DNA of 64,000 nt from Propionibacteriaceae bacterium ZF39 (GCA_039565995.1 CP154795.1:2666001-2730000), one strand, 5' to 3'. Counted from the stretch's first letter, positions 43,626-54,852 are shown. Translations and numbers: made by a program. The notes: generated by a model from the sequence alone, not told the origin.

Positions 43626-44033
43626 TCAGCGGCTGAGGCGCTTCTGGTTGGCGTTCACGCGCTTGGAGAACGGAGTCAGGGCGCGGTCACTGGCCTTGGC
43701 AGCCTGATTGAGCATGCGCTCGGCGGCCTTGGGATCGGTAAACATGGTCGGCCAGGCCTGCACCATGGTGTTGCCGAGCGACATGAGCACACGAGTGGAT
43801 TCGCCGACGGCGTCCATCTTCTCGTTGACCATGCGCTCGACCTCGTTGCGGTTCTTGGCGGTGTTGCCGCCGACCGCGATCATCGACAGCCGCATGGCGA
43901 TCACCTGCTGCGACGTCATCGCGATGTTCCAGGCCTTGGTGCTGACCTGCATCATCGTGTTGATCCATGCGGGAACGGTGGTCATCTGGGCCATGCCGAA
44001 GTTCGGGAACGAATAGCCGGTCAAGAGTGTCAT
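43626..44033 (-). CDS. Phasin-like small helical protein
   Basis: 135 residues, all helical, with amphipathic Met/Ala/Asn-rich segments (VPAWINTMMQVSTKAWNIAMTSQQVIAMRL, NEVERMVNEKMDAVGES) and a basic C-terminal tail. This resembles phasins that coat storage granules, but the resemblance is general. I see no polyhydroxyalkanoate synthesis genes nearby. Expression looks independent, with its own terminator. Confidence 0.5.
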   Translation of the reverse strand: MTLLTGYSFPNFGMAQMTTVPAWINTMMQVSTKAWNIAMTSQQVIAMRLSMIAVGGNTAKNRNEVERMVNEKMDAVGESTRVLMSLGNTMVQAWPTMFTDPKAAERMLNQAAKASDRALTPFSKRVNANQKRLSR

Positions 44034-44189
44034 CCTTTGCGTTTGTCCTAGTGGTGGTGCACTTGCGTGATCACCGAACCACGCAACAACAACTATGCCG
44101 AGGACAACTCAGGCTTGCCTTATTCGTGCCATTCCACGGTCCATCGACAGGGCTCCGGGGAGCCCTGAATTCAGATGGCGGAGGCAGGA

Positions 44190-45008
44190 TCAGCCGGGGA
44201 TGACAACCTTCTCGTTGACCGGCCAGCCACCCCGCGGGGCACGCATCGTGTAGAGCGTCTTGCCGGCGCGGAAATGCTGATAGCCCTCGAGCAGCGCGAG
44301 GACGGTGCTCGCCTTGGCGGCCTTGTTGTTGGGGCGCTTGTCCTCGCGCAGACCGAGGAGATATTTCCGCGTGGCCAACGCCGGCGAGCCGGAGGTCAGC
44401 CCGATGGTGTTGACGAGCTGTTCGACGAAGTAGTCGTCGGTCGCGGCCGGATCAGTGGAGTTCTGGCGGGCGGCGTAGTAGGCGGCGGCGTACGGCGCGA
44501 GCTGGCACGGGAGCAGGTTGCGATTCTTGTACGCCGCCTCGACGAGTTCGTCCAGGCCCTCGTGCACGCCCATCCAATAGACGACATCGTCACGGGAGTA
44601 GCTTGCCGCGAAGCCGCCACCCTTGAGCAGCCAGTTGACGATCGGAACGATCGAGGCGAGCTGGGCGCCGTGCTTGAAGCCGCGCACCTTGAGCGCATCG
44701 GCAGCGGTGCGGATCGCGCCGGTGTCGACCTTGTCCTGGGCTTCGCGGGCGAGTCCGCGCACGACGTGCATCTCGATCGGCTGACCGGACTTCACCACGG
44801 CCATGAGTCGGTGCTGCCCGTCGATCAGGCGGCCGTCCTCATCGAAGCGAATGGGGTCGGCCGTATAGAGCCACTTGCCCTCGGTCATCGCCTGCGCGTA
44901 CTCCCGCACCCGCGAGGGGCGCAGGGTTCGGTTGGCGACATTCTTCTCCAACCACTTCTCGGCCTGATCCGGCTCAACCGTCATCGTCTTGTGCGTCACC
45001 CGTGCCAC
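44190..45008 (-). CDS. ParB/Srx-domain protein
   Basis: About 272 residues. The N-terminal third has a ParB/sulfiredoxin-like core: MTVEPDQAEKWLEKNVANRTLRPSRVREYAQAMTEGKW, then IRFDEDGRLIDGQHRLMAVVKSGQPIEMHVVRGL. DGQHRL is the diagnostic motif. The rest is helical and unassigned. Proteins of this kind are common in actinophages and scattered on actinobacterial chromosomes. They may be nucleotide-dependent clamps or nucleases. No parA or parS is nearby. The GTG at 45008 has AGGGTG upstream; 44999 and 44984 are alternatives. Confidence 0.65.
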   Translation of the reverse strand: MARVTHKTMTVEPDQAEKWLEKNVANRTLRPSRVREYAQAMTEGKWLYTADPIRFDEDGRLIDGQHRLMAVVKSGQPIEMHVVRGLAREAQDKVDTGAIRTAADALKVRGFKHGAQLASIVPIVNWLLKGGGFAASYSRDDVVYWMGVHEGLDELVEAAYKNRNLLPCQLAPYAAAYYAARQNSTDPAATDDYFVEQLVNTIGLTSGSPALATRKYLLGLREDKRPNNKAAKASTVLALLEGYQHFRAGKTLYTMRAPRGGWPVNEKVVIPG

Positions 45009-45080
45009 GGGGCACACCCTAGATGGCGCGGCGGGAAAGGGTACGCCTGACTCGCCGGGTGGACGCGCCATAGCCGCAGG

Positions 45081-45221
45081 TCAGGAGCTATCTCCGAGAA
45101 CGGCGGCGGCCTCGGCAACCGAAGCCTCATCGATCCCTCCGGCCTCGACAGACCAATCGTCCAGGGCTGACCGGAGGTTCTCATTCCGCTCCGCGTCCAC
45201 GGCGATCCGATCCACATTCAT
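45081..45221 (-). CDS. Small hypothetical protein (46 residues)
   Basis: A short frame starting MNVDRIAVDAERNENLRSAL, acidic and probably helical, lying 18 bases beyond the E2 gene. It has amino acid composition like a real protein but a weak ribosome-binding site. It may be a remnant of an antitoxin-like or regulatory protein. Confidence 0.3.
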   Translation of the reverse strand: MNVDRIAVDAERNENLRSALDDWSVEAGGIDEASVAEAAAVLGDSS

Positions 45222-45238
45222 GCCACGACGGTACGCGT

Positions 45239-46462
45239 TCACGGCACGAACAGCAGCCCCGGTGTCTCGAGCAGGTCCTTCAGTCGGGCCACGAACCGAG
45301 CGGCCTCCCAACCATCGATCACGCGGTGATCGAAGCTGCAGGACACGTTCATGACCGTGCGCGGCACGAAGGCCGAACCGTCCCACATCGGCTTGGTCGC
45401 CATGCGGTTCACGCCCACAATCGCGACCTCGGGCGCGTTGATGATGGGCGTGGTGACCATGGCACCGAGTTTGCCGAGCGAGGTCACCGTGATCGTCGAC
45501 CCGGTGAGCTGCTCCCGCGTGGCCGTGCCGTCCCGCGCGGCCTCGCTCACTGTCGCCAGCGACTCCGCCACCTGCCAGAGGTCCTGGGCCTGCGCCTCCG
45601 GGATGACCGGCACCCGCAACCCGTCCGGGCCCTGCGTCGCGATGCCGACGTGCACGGCAGCGAACCGGCGTACCACCTCGGCCTCGTCGTCCAGATGCGC
45701 ATTCACCTCGGGATGGTCCGCGATCGCCCGGACCAGCGCGAGCACCACGAACGGCAGCACTGTGAGTCGGGGCTTGGTCGAGTCGCGCTCGTTCAGTTTG
45801 GTACGCAGAGTCTGCAGTTCGGTGACATCGACCTCCTCGACGATCGTGATGTGGGGAATGCGCGTCCAGGCGTCCTGCATGCGCCGGGCGGTGGCGCGGC
45901 GTACGCCTGTGAGGGGGATCTCCTCCACGCCCTCGGCCGCGGACGAACCTGACCCGAGGAAGTCATCCAGATCTGCCTGGGTCACCCTCGATCCCGGACC
46001 GGATCCGGGGATCGACGCGAGATCGACTCCGGCCTCGCGCGCCCGAGTCCGGACGGCCGGTGCCGCGAGCACCCTCCCCGTATGGACCGGATGCGCCGCC
46101 CGCTCGCGCCGGGTGATCTCCTTCGACACATCGTCCTCAGCGGGCCTCTCGGGCTCGGGTTCCGGAGTCGGATCCGCCGGCTTCGACTTCGCCTTCTTCT
46201 CCCCCGACACGTTGCCCGACCCTGCGACGGTGAGCCGGATGAGCTCCGCGCCGACGGCGATCGACTCCCCCGGTTCCCCGCCGAGCCGCAGGACTTTCCC
46301 TGCGACCGGCGAGGGGATCTGTACGCGGGCCTTGTCGGTCATGACCTCCACGAGCGGCGCATCGGTGGCGATGTCGTCACCGATATCGACGAGCCATTCG
46401 ATCACCTCGGCCTCGGCGATGCCCTCGCCGATGTCGGGCATCCTGATCGCGAACTCCCCCAT
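45239..46462 (-). CDS. Branched-chain 2-oxoacid dehydrogenase E2 (lipoamide acyltransferase)
   Basis: 407 residues. An N-terminal lipoyl domain carries the lipoylated Lys in MTDKARVQIPSP. A Pro/Lys-rich linker, then an E3/E1-binding domain at about 140-175 (VLAAPAVRTRAREAGVDLASIPGSGPGSRVTQADL) follow. The catalytic trimer-forming domain has DHRVIDGWEAARF with the active His near the end. It transfers the acyl group to coenzyme A. It is the last gene of the operon with E1 alpha and E1 beta; no E3 gene is in the window. Confidence 0.94.
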   Translation of the reverse strand: MGEFAIRMPDIGEGIAEAEVIEWLVDIGDDIATDAPLVEVMTDKARVQIPSPVAGKVLRLGGEPGESIAVGAELIRLTVAGSGNVSGEKKAKSKPADPTPEPEPERPAEDDVSKEITRRERAAHPVHTGRVLAAPAVRTRAREAGVDLASIPGSGPGSRVTQADLDDFLGSGSSAAEGVEEIPLTGVRRATARRMQDAWTRIPHITIVEEVDVTELQTLRTKLNERDSTKPRLTVLPFVVLALVRAIADHPEVNAHLDDEAEVVRRFAAVHVGIATQGPDGLRVPVIPEAQAQDLWQVAESLATVSEAARDGTATREQLTGSTITVTSLGKLGAMVTTPIINAPEVAIVGVNRMATKPMWDGSAFVPRTVMNVSCSFDHRVIDGWEAARFVARLKDLLETPGLLFVP

Positions 46463-46465
46463 CGA

Positions 46466-47545
46466 TCAGTCCGCCTCGACGACCGCGCGCAGGGCGCGAC
46501 CGACGCGTTCGGGCCCGGGGAAGTAGTTCCACTCGTGGACATGCGGATAGGGCATGTCCCACCCGCCGACCCGGAAGATGGGGGCTTCCAGGTGATAGAA
46601 ACACTCGCGCTGGATCAGCGCCACGAGTTCGGCACCGAAGCCACTCGTGAGCGTCGCCTCATGCACCACGACGCAGCGCCCGGTCTTCTGCACCGATTGG
46701 GTGATGGTCTCGAGATCGAGGGGCAGGAGCGTACGCAGGTCGATGACCTCCGCATCGATACCGCTCTCGGAAACGGCCGCGAGCGAGACGTGGACCATCG
46801 TCCCGTAGGTCACGACGGTCACCGCGGTCCCCGGCCTCCGCACGGCCGCCTTGCCGAGCGGCTCGACATAGTGACCGGTCGGCACCTCGGCCAGGCGATG
46901 GTTCTTCCACGGCACGATCGGGCGGTCGGGATGCCCGTCGAAGGGTCCGTTGTAGACCCGCTTGGGCTCGAGGAAGATCACCGGATCGGGGTCCTCGATC
47001 GCGGCGAGGAGCAGCCCCTTGGCGTCATAGGGGTTGGACGGCATGACCGTCTTGAGCCCCGCGACGTGCGTAAACAGCGCCTCTGGTGACTGACTGTGAG
47101 TCTCGGCACCGAAGATGCCACCGCCCACGGGCATGCGCACGACCAGCGGGCAGGTGAAATCGCCGGCGGACCGATAGCGGAGGCGGGCGGCTTCGGAGAC
47201 GAGTTGGTCGTACGCCGGATACATGTAGTCGGCGAACTGGATCTCCACGACCGGCCGTAGGCCATAGGCGGCCATGCCGATCGCAGTGCCGACGATCCCC
47301 TGCTCGGAGATCGGGGCATCGAAGCAGCGGGTGGGGCCATACTTCTCCTGCAGCCCCGCCGTGCAGCGGAACACGCCGCCGAAATAGCCGACGTCCTCGC
47401 CATAGACGACCACCCGGTCGTCGGCTGCCATGGCGACATCGTGCGCGTCGCGGATGGCTTCGATCATCGTCATGCGCTTGGTCGTGGTGGGCGCCTTCGC
47501 CTCGGCCTCGCGGCGTACCGTCGGCCGGTTCATCATCGTGGTCAT
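46466..47545 (-). CDS. Branched-chain 2-oxoacid dehydrogenase E1 beta
   Basis: 359-residue transketolase-like subunit. GEDVGYFGGVFRCTAGLQEKYGPTRCFDAPISEQGIVGTAIGMA is the conserved N-terminal part. The C-terminal domain has DLRTLLPLDLETITQSVQKTGRCVVVHEA. It pairs with E1 alpha to bind thiamine diphosphate and decarboxylate branched-chain 2-oxoacids. ATG lies one base after the E1 alpha stop. Confidence 0.95.
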   Translation of the reverse strand: MTTMMNRPTVRREAEAKAPTTTKRMTMIEAIRDAHDVAMAADDRVVVYGEDVGYFGGVFRCTAGLQEKYGPTRCFDAPISEQGIVGTAIGMAAYGLRPVVEIQFADYMYPAYDQLVSEAARLRYRSAGDFTCPLVVRMPVGGGIFGAETHSQSPEALFTHVAGLKTVMPSNPYDAKGLLLAAIEDPDPVIFLEPKRVYNGPFDGHPDRPIVPWKNHRLAEVPTGHYVEPLGKAAVRRPGTAVTVVTYGTMVHVSLAAVSESGIDAEVIDLRTLLPLDLETITQSVQKTGRCVVVHEATLTSGFGAELVALIQRECFYHLEAPIFRVGGWDMPYPHVHEWNYFPGPERVGRALRAVVEAD

Positions 47546-47546
47546 G

Positions 47547-49914
<2,368 letters not shown>

Positions 49915-50517
49915 TCCGGCGCGATGCGGGCACCGCGCGCCAAGACCGACGGTGACCGGATCTCCTCGATCGCCGACCCATGCAGGCTGACGCCCGAGAG
50001 GGTCGCTCCCCGGAACTCCGCGCCCGCCAGGTCGCAATCCAGGAAGGCGCAATCCTTGAGCTGCGCCTCGGTGAAGTCCGCCTCGCGCAGGGACACCTCA
50101 CGGCCCCACAGCCGCGTGGCGGCGGCCTGCCGAAAATTGGCGAGGTCCGCCTTGCCGCCCTCGATCACGACGTCAGTCAGGTCGACTCCCACGAGGACGA
50201 GACCACTCAACCGACACCCGTCGAACCGGACGCGCGTCAACCGACCACCCGGTTCGAGAACCGTCCCGGCAAGATCGCAGCCCTCGAACACCACATCCCG
50301 GGCCATGAAGCCACCGAGGCGCCGACCACTCAGATCCATCCCCTGCACCCGACATTCGACGAGGGCGAGGTCATGCAGGCGCATGGGCGATTGCGTCGTC
50401 GCGCCCAGCACCAATCCTTCGAGACGGTCGCCCGACCCGATCTCCGCTGGACCTTCGGCGAGGTGGGTGCCCAGATCCGGGAGCTCCGGCGTACGCCGCG
50501 CGCGCTTCCGCATGGCC

Positions 50518-50763
50518 TCACCCTTCCACGTCGAGCCCCGCGTCTGGTGCCGTGGGCGAAATCCTCCGCGCGGCCATCCAGACCTCCACGGCCTGCCCAT
50601 CATCCGCGATCACGCAGCGCCCGGACCACGTGCCGTCCGGCGTACGTCGCCACTCCAGCAACAACCCCGGCGACCCGTCGATCCAGACGTGACACGGCAG
50701 CGGCTTCGGCGTACGCCCGACACGGTCGGACAACGAGCCGTATTCGCTGCGCTTGTTGGACAT
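50518..50763 (-). CDS. Hypothetical protein, 81 residues
   Basis: Small protein with a compact beta-rich pattern (VWIDGSPGLLLEWRRTPDGTWSGRCVIADDGQAVEVWMAARRI). It is directly upstream of the pentapeptide gene with four bases between, so they probably form an operon. I recognise actinobacterial proteins of this look but no function. Confidence 0.7.
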   Translation of the reverse strand: MSNKRSEYGSLSDRVGRTPKPLPCHVWIDGSPGLLLEWRRTPDGTWSGRCVIADDGQAVEVWMAARRISPTAPDAGLDVEG

Positions 50764-50792
50764 GGCGACAGCGTGGCGTACGCCTCCGACAA

Positions 50793-51149
50793 TCAGGCCG
50801 CGTGCGACTCCGGGACCGACACTTCTGCGGGCTCGGAGTGGGTGAGCTTGAGGCCGACGACGCACCCGACGATGCCGATCAGGAACAACACCTTCAACAC
50901 CGAGGCGGCCTCACCGCCCATGATCATCGCCCAGGCGACGGTGAGCGCGGCGCCGGTGCCGGTCCAGACGGCGTACGCCGTGCCGATCGGGATCGACTTC
51001 GCCGCGTACCCCAGGCCCAACATGCTCAACGTGAGCGCGATGCCGAACACGATGGTCGGGCCGAGCCGCGTGAATCCGTTGCTGGCACCCAGCGCGGTCG
51101 CCCAGACCGCCTCGAGCACGGCGCTGATCAGCAGGATCACCCAGGGCAT
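50793..51149 (-). CDS. Small multidrug resistance (SMR) transporter subunit
   Basis: 118 residues, four transmembrane helices, with the conserved Glu in LLISAVLEAVWATALG and the WTGTGAALT helix. It resembles the Gdx/SugE side of the SMR family (GTAYAVWTG). It is next to a second SMR gene, stop to start one base apart, so the two probably make a heterodimeric exporter of guanidinium-like or quaternary ammonium compounds. Confidence 0.9.
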   Translation of the reverse strand: MPWVILLISAVLEAVWATALGASNGFTRLGPTIVFGIALTLSMLGLGYAAKSIPIGTAYAVWTGTGAALTVAWAMIMGGEAASVLKVLFLIGIVGCVVGLKLTHSEPAEVSVPESHAA

Positions 51150-51464
51150 TCAGCTCACCGCCTTGAGGCCCACGACCGAGCCGACGAGTCCGGCGAGCAA
51201 CAGGGCGCGCAGCACTGACAGCGACTCCTGACGCCGGACCACGGCGATGACCACGGTGAGCACCGCGCCGATCCCGACCCAGGCGGCATAGGACGTCCCC
51301 GTGGGCAGGGACGTCATGGCGTACGCCAGCCCACCCATGCTCACCACCATTGCCACCACGAAAATCACGGTCGGAACGGGACGCTTGAATCCCTGCGAAT
51401 CCCCGAGCGCCGTGGCCCAGACGGCCTCCAGCACTCCCGAAACAACCAACACCAGCCAGGCCAC
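51150..51464 (-). CDS. Small multidrug resistance (SMR) transporter subunit
   Basis: 104 residues starting at GTG (51464) with AAGGAG upstream. The conserved Glu is in VVSGVLEAVWATALG, and later helices show GTSYAAWVGIGAVLTVV. It is similar to but distinct from the downstream SMR gene. Both are likely regulated by the divergent TetR gene across an 84-base gap holding palindromes. Confidence 0.9.
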   Translation of the reverse strand: MAWLVLVVSGVLEAVWATALGDSQGFKRPVPTVIFVVAMVVSMGGLAYAMTSLPTGTSYAAWVGIGAVLTVVIAVVRRQESLSVLRALLLAGLVGSVVGLKAVS

Positions 51465-51498
51465 TCGATTCAGCTCCTTCCGCGTCGTTTTCGCTCGA

Positions 51499-51538
51499 TC
51501 GTACGAAGACAGTAACACGATCTCGCACACTCGTGCGA
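51499..51538. promoter_or_regulatory. TetR operator region with palindromes
   Basis: TCGTACGA (51499-51506) and TCGCAC-N4-GTGCGA (51523-51538) lie in the gap between the SMR pair and the tetR gene. The second ends ten bases before the tetR ATG. Either or both may be the repressor site. Confidence 0.5.
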
Positions 51539-51548
51539 AGATGGTGCC

Positions 51549-52109
51549 ATGCCCCGCTACCTCGATCGCGACGAACGCCTCGACCAGATCTCCGAAGCCG
51601 CGTGGCGCGTGGTTCTGCGCGACGGACTGGAGGCGCTGTCGGTACGCAATGTCGCGGCTGAAGCGGGGATGGCGCCGAGCTCGATGCGCTATGTGTTTCC
51701 CACCCAGGCAGCGCTGCGGCAGCACGCGACCGAGCGGCTCGCGACCCGCATGGCCGAGCGGGTGTGGGTGCTAGACGCGACCTCACCGACCTTTGCGGTT
51801 GACGCGCTCCTCGAACTCCTCCCCCTCGATGAGAAGCGCCGAATGGAGATGGAGGTCTACCTGGCGCTCGGCACTGCGGCCATGACCGACGAGTCGCTGC
51901 AGGAGACCCACCGGGTCGCCCAGTCGACCGTGCGTGAGATCTGTGCCGAGGCGTTGCGCACGCTCGGCCGCAATGACGAGCTCGAGATCGCCGCAGTGCA
52001 TGCGCTGATCGATGGGCTCGCTCTTCACCTGGTACGCCAGTCCCCGGGCGGGGATACCGACTGGGCCGTCGCTGTGGTGAACCAGCACCTGGCAACCGTG
52101 CGGCGCTGA
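51549..52109 (+). CDS. TetR-family transcriptional regulator
   Basis: 186 residues. HTH: QISEAAWRVVLRDGLEALSVRNVAAEAGMAPSSMRYVFPTQAALRQHA. The C-terminal helical domain is a ligand pocket of the TetR_C type seen in regulators of exporters (VYLALGTAAMTDESLQETHRVAQ). It is divergent from the SMR pair and presumably represses it. Confidence 0.93.
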   Translation: MPRYLDRDERLDQISEAAWRVVLRDGLEALSVRNVAAEAGMAPSSMRYVFPTQAALRQHATERLATRMAERVWVLDATSPTFAVDALLELLPLDEKRRMEMEVYLALGTAAMTDESLQETHRVAQSTVREICAEALRTLGRNDELEIAAVHALIDGLALHLVRQSPGGDTDWAVAVVNQHLATVRR

Positions 52110-52214
52110 TCCGTACAGAGGAACACGAGGCCCATAAAAAAGGCCAATGGGTCCATAGTTGAAGAATCAATGAGCGCCGGAGCGCTCGTCACTTCATCTT
52201 TGAAAGGCTTCACC

Positions 52215-53582
52215 GTGTCCTCATCCACCGCGTCGTCCACGGACGTCCGGCCGACCAAGAAGAAGGGCTTCCCCTTCTGGGCCCAGGTTCTTGTCGGCCT
52301 GGCTGTGGGCGTCCTGCTGGGCTATCTCGCCCGGACGTTCTCCCTCGAGTGGCTCACCACGCTGCTCTCAACGGTTGGCACGATCTTCGTTCAGCTGTTG
52401 CGCGTCATTGTCGTTCCCCTCGTCCTCACCGCCCTGATCGTGTCGATCACGCAGCTGCGTCATGTGGCCAACGCGGCCCGGCTGGCCGTGCAGACCCTGA
52501 TCTGGTTCGCCATCACGGCGCTGATCTCGGTGGGCATCGGGATCGGGCTGGGCGTACTCACCAACCCCGGCTCCTCCGCCACCATCGGCACCGAGGGCGC
52601 GAAGGCCGTCGCCACCCAGGGCACCTGGCTCGACTTCCTCAAGTCGCTCGTGCCGTCCAACATTCTGGGCGTGGAGGTCTCCACGAAGGCTGCTGAGGGC
52701 GCGGGCACGCTGACGAGCACGGTCAACTTCAACGTGCTGCAGCTGGTTGTCCTCGGCATCGCCCTGGGTGCCGCTGCTCTCGCTGCCGGCGAGAAGGCGA
52801 CCCCGTTCGTCGAATTCGCCCAGGGTGCGCTTCAGGTGTTCCAGAAGCTCGTCTGGTGGATCATCCTGCTCGCGCCGATCGGCACCGCGGCCCTCATCGG
52901 TCGTGCGATCGCGACCTACGGCTGGGATCTCGTCGCTCCCCTCGCCGTCTTCACGATCGACGTCTATGTCGGCTGTGCTCTCGTGATGTTCGGGCTCTAT
53001 CCGATCCTGCTGAAGCTGCACGGGTTGTCGGTCCGCCGCTTCTTCTCGGGCGCCTGGCAGGCCATCGCCTTCGCGTTCGTGTCGCGCAGTTCCCTCGGCA
53101 CCCTGCCGATCACGCAGAGCAACACGATCTACCGACTCGGCGTACCCCAGAGCTATGCCAGCTTCGCCGTCCCCCTCGGCGCGACCACCAAGATGGACGG
53201 GTGCGCGGCGATCTACCCGGCCCTGGCCGCCATCACCGTGGCCCAGCTGTTCGGCATCCCGCTGGAGCTGCAGCACTATCTGCTGATCGCCTTCGTCGCC
53301 GTCGTCGGCTCTGCCGCGACAGCCGGCCTCACCGGCGCGATCGTCATGCTGACCCTGACGCTGTCGACGCTCGGCCTGCCGCTCGAGGGCGTCGGCCTGC
53401 TCCTGGCCATCGATCCGATCATCGACATGGCGCGGACCGCGACCAACGTCGCAGGCCAGGCCCTGATCCCGACCATCGTGGCCAAGCGCAACAAGATCCT
53501 CAATGAGGATGTCTACAACGGCCGGGAGATCCTGGAGGATCCGACCGAGTCGGTACGCCAGCCCGCCACTGCCAGCGCCTGA
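52215..53582 (+). CDS. Dicarboxylate/amino acid:cation symporter (DAACS family)
   Basis: About 455 residues, eight transmembrane helices and two re-entrant loops. Diagnostic regions are VQLLRVIVVPLVLTALIVSI, SRSSLGTLPITQSN (serine-rich loop), and the substrate region GATTKMDGCAAIYPALAAI. The C-terminal helix 8 has DPIIDMARTATNVAGQALIP. It imports glutamate, aspartate or C4-dicarboxylates with Na+ or H+. The GTG at 52215 (AAAGG upstream) is preferred; an ATG at 52170 is possible. Confidence 0.92.
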   Translation: MSSSTASSTDVRPTKKKGFPFWAQVLVGLAVGVLLGYLARTFSLEWLTTLLSTVGTIFVQLLRVIVVPLVLTALIVSITQLRHVANAARLAVQTLIWFAITALISVGIGIGLGVLTNPGSSATIGTEGAKAVATQGTWLDFLKSLVPSNILGVEVSTKAAEGAGTLTSTVNFNVLQLVVLGIALGAAALAAGEKATPFVEFAQGALQVFQKLVWWIILLAPIGTAALIGRAIATYGWDLVAPLAVFTIDVYVGCALVMFGLYPILLKLHGLSVRRFFSGAWQAIAFAFVSRSSLGTLPITQSNTIYRLGVPQSYASFAVPLGATTKMDGCAAIYPALAAITVAQLFGIPLELQHYLLIAFVAVVGSAATAGLTGAIVMLTLTLSTLGLPLEGVGLLLAIDPIIDMARTATNVAGQALIPTIVAKRNKILNEDVYNGREILEDPTESVRQPATASA

Positions 53583-53613
53583 TCCGCCTCGGATCTACGC
53601 CCAGAAGCGCGAC

Positions 53614-53644
53614 AGCCGCCGAAGCCTCTGAGGATTCGGCGGCT
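53614..53644 (+). terminator. Terminator of the symporter gene
   Basis: AGCCGCCGAA and TTCGGCGGCT form perfect 10-base arms around an 11-base loop. A T-rich run (TTCGGTTTCGG) follows. Confidence 0.75.
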
Positions 53645-53655
53645 TTCGGTTTCGG

Positions 53656-53748
53656 AATGAGATGTCCCCAACCCTCGAATGAGATGTCACCAAATAGGTA
53701 GGGGCATCGGCCTCAGCCGCCTGGCCCCGGATTGCTCGGGACATCTCA
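53656..53748. repeat. Three TGAGATGTC elements in an intergenic region
   Basis: AATGAGATGTC occurs at 53656-53666 and again at 53678-53688 as direct copies. GGGACATCTCA at 53738-53748 is the inverted form. The stretch 53583-53794 has no other supported gene. The arrangement could be a transposable-element remnant, a MITE or multiple protein-binding sites. Confidence 0.6.
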
Positions 53749-53794
53749 TATGCAGTCAGCGCGGGACGTGGCATTCAGGTCGCAAGGTCGGGCC

Positions 53795-54373
53795 CTAATC
53801 GGCGAAGGAGTCCGCCAGACGGGTGAGCCGGTCGACGTACGCCGCCCACCACTCCGCGTCCTGGGGCGGGAGGTTGTGATGGGCCCGCGACAGACCTGCG
53901 GCCTCATCGATCAGCTCGCGCAGGATGTCGGCGTGCCCCGCGTGACGGGCAGTCTCCTGGATCACGTGGACGATCAGGTGGCGCAGAGTTGGCGTACGCC
54001 GGTCCGCCGGCCACCACGGCACCGCACCGGTTTCATCGAGAGGGAGTTCGGCGATGGTGGCATCGCTGAGCGCCCATACGCGGCGATAGAAGCCGAGGAC
54101 CCAGGACATGGACTCATCAGCGGTGGCGTACATATCCGCGTTCGGCTCATCGCCGTACATCCAGGGCGTCGGCTCGGCTTCTTCGCGATCGAAGCAGATC
54201 AGGAGATAACCCTGCTCGACCGCGGCCACGTGCTTGACGATGCCGAGGAGATTGGTGCCCGTCTTGGTCATCGGCAACCGCACATCCCGCTCCGAGAGGC
54301 CCTCGAGCTTCCAGACGAGCGCATCGCGCTGGCGTTGGAGATAGTCGGTCAGCATTTCCTTGTCAGCATCCAC
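53795..54373 (-). CDS. DinB-family (DUF664) protein
   Basis: 192-residue four-helix bundle of the DinB/YfiT-like superfamily: LTDYLQRQRDALVWKLEGLSERDVRLPMTKTGTNLLGIVKHVAAVEQGY and a later HVIQETARHAGHADILRELID. The three His residues of the metal site are recognisable (KHVA, HVIQETARHAGH). Actinobacterial members include mycothiol-dependent enzymes. The GTG start at 54373 fits the family length. Confidence 0.87.
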   Translation of the reverse strand: MDADKEMLTDYLQRQRDALVWKLEGLSERDVRLPMTKTGTNLLGIVKHVAAVEQGYLLICFDREEAEPTPWMYGDEPNADMYATADESMSWVLGFYRRVWALSDATIAELPLDETGAVPWWPADRRTPTLRHLIVHVIQETARHAGHADILRELIDEAAGLSRAHHNLPPQDAEWWAAYVDRLTRLADSFAD

Positions 54374-54735
54374 CGACGCAGCGTATTCCTGGCCAGTGCC
54401 GGGACACGCCCGCCGGGGTCCGGACGATGTGCCATATGGCAAGACTTCACGCGAGACGCACGGTGTTGGAGAGCAAGTCGCGCCATTTGGCACGGTCCAA
54501 TCCGCCCGTCGGCGTGTCACAGTGCACTGGCCCCTGGGCGAAGGGCACCTCGTCGTTCCCGGCCGGGATCCGTGACGCGCTCGTGACGCGCGGCAAGTTT
54601 CGCCAACTGCGTTCGCGCTAGTCAGCCGAATGTGTACCCGGTACACCGCACAGTGCGGCCACTGCGCCGATTGCGCGACTTTCGAGAGGGACGAAACCCC
54701 TTGTCAGACCGCGGAAACCCGCGTCTTCCCTTGTG
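54374..54735. other. Intergenic region upstream of the tRNA and DinB gene
   Basis: About 360 bases with no supported gene. It holds a perfect 12-base palindrome TGCCATATGGCA (54430-54441) with a degenerate relative CGCCATTTGGCA about 50 bases on. A direct repeat of GTGACGCGC lies near 54571-54590. The DinB promoter should lie here. Confidence 0.5.
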
Positions 54736-54809
54736 TGGGCCCAGACGGACTCGAACCGCCGACACCCTGCTTGTAAGGCAGGTGCTCTAACCAACTGAGC
54801 TATGAGCCC
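54736..54809 (-). tRNA. tRNA-Val (anticodon TAC)
   Basis: Cloverleaf read on the minus strand. The acceptor GGGCTCA pairs with TGGGCCC. The D arm is GCTC AGTTGGTTA GAGC. The anticodon stem CCTGC/GCAGG encloses loop CTTACAA, and a T arm GGCGG TTCGAGT CCGTC follows. The discriminator is A and no CCA is encoded. 74 bases. Confidence 0.95.
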
Positions 54810-54852
54810 GAACAACGAATGATCATGCCACAAGGCACATCACCCGGTGAAA

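Noticed and set aside
54360-54621. Short plus-strand frames upstream of the tRNA
   Set aside because: Arg-rich translations without ribosome-binding sites, partly antisense to the DinB gene; best read as non-coding.
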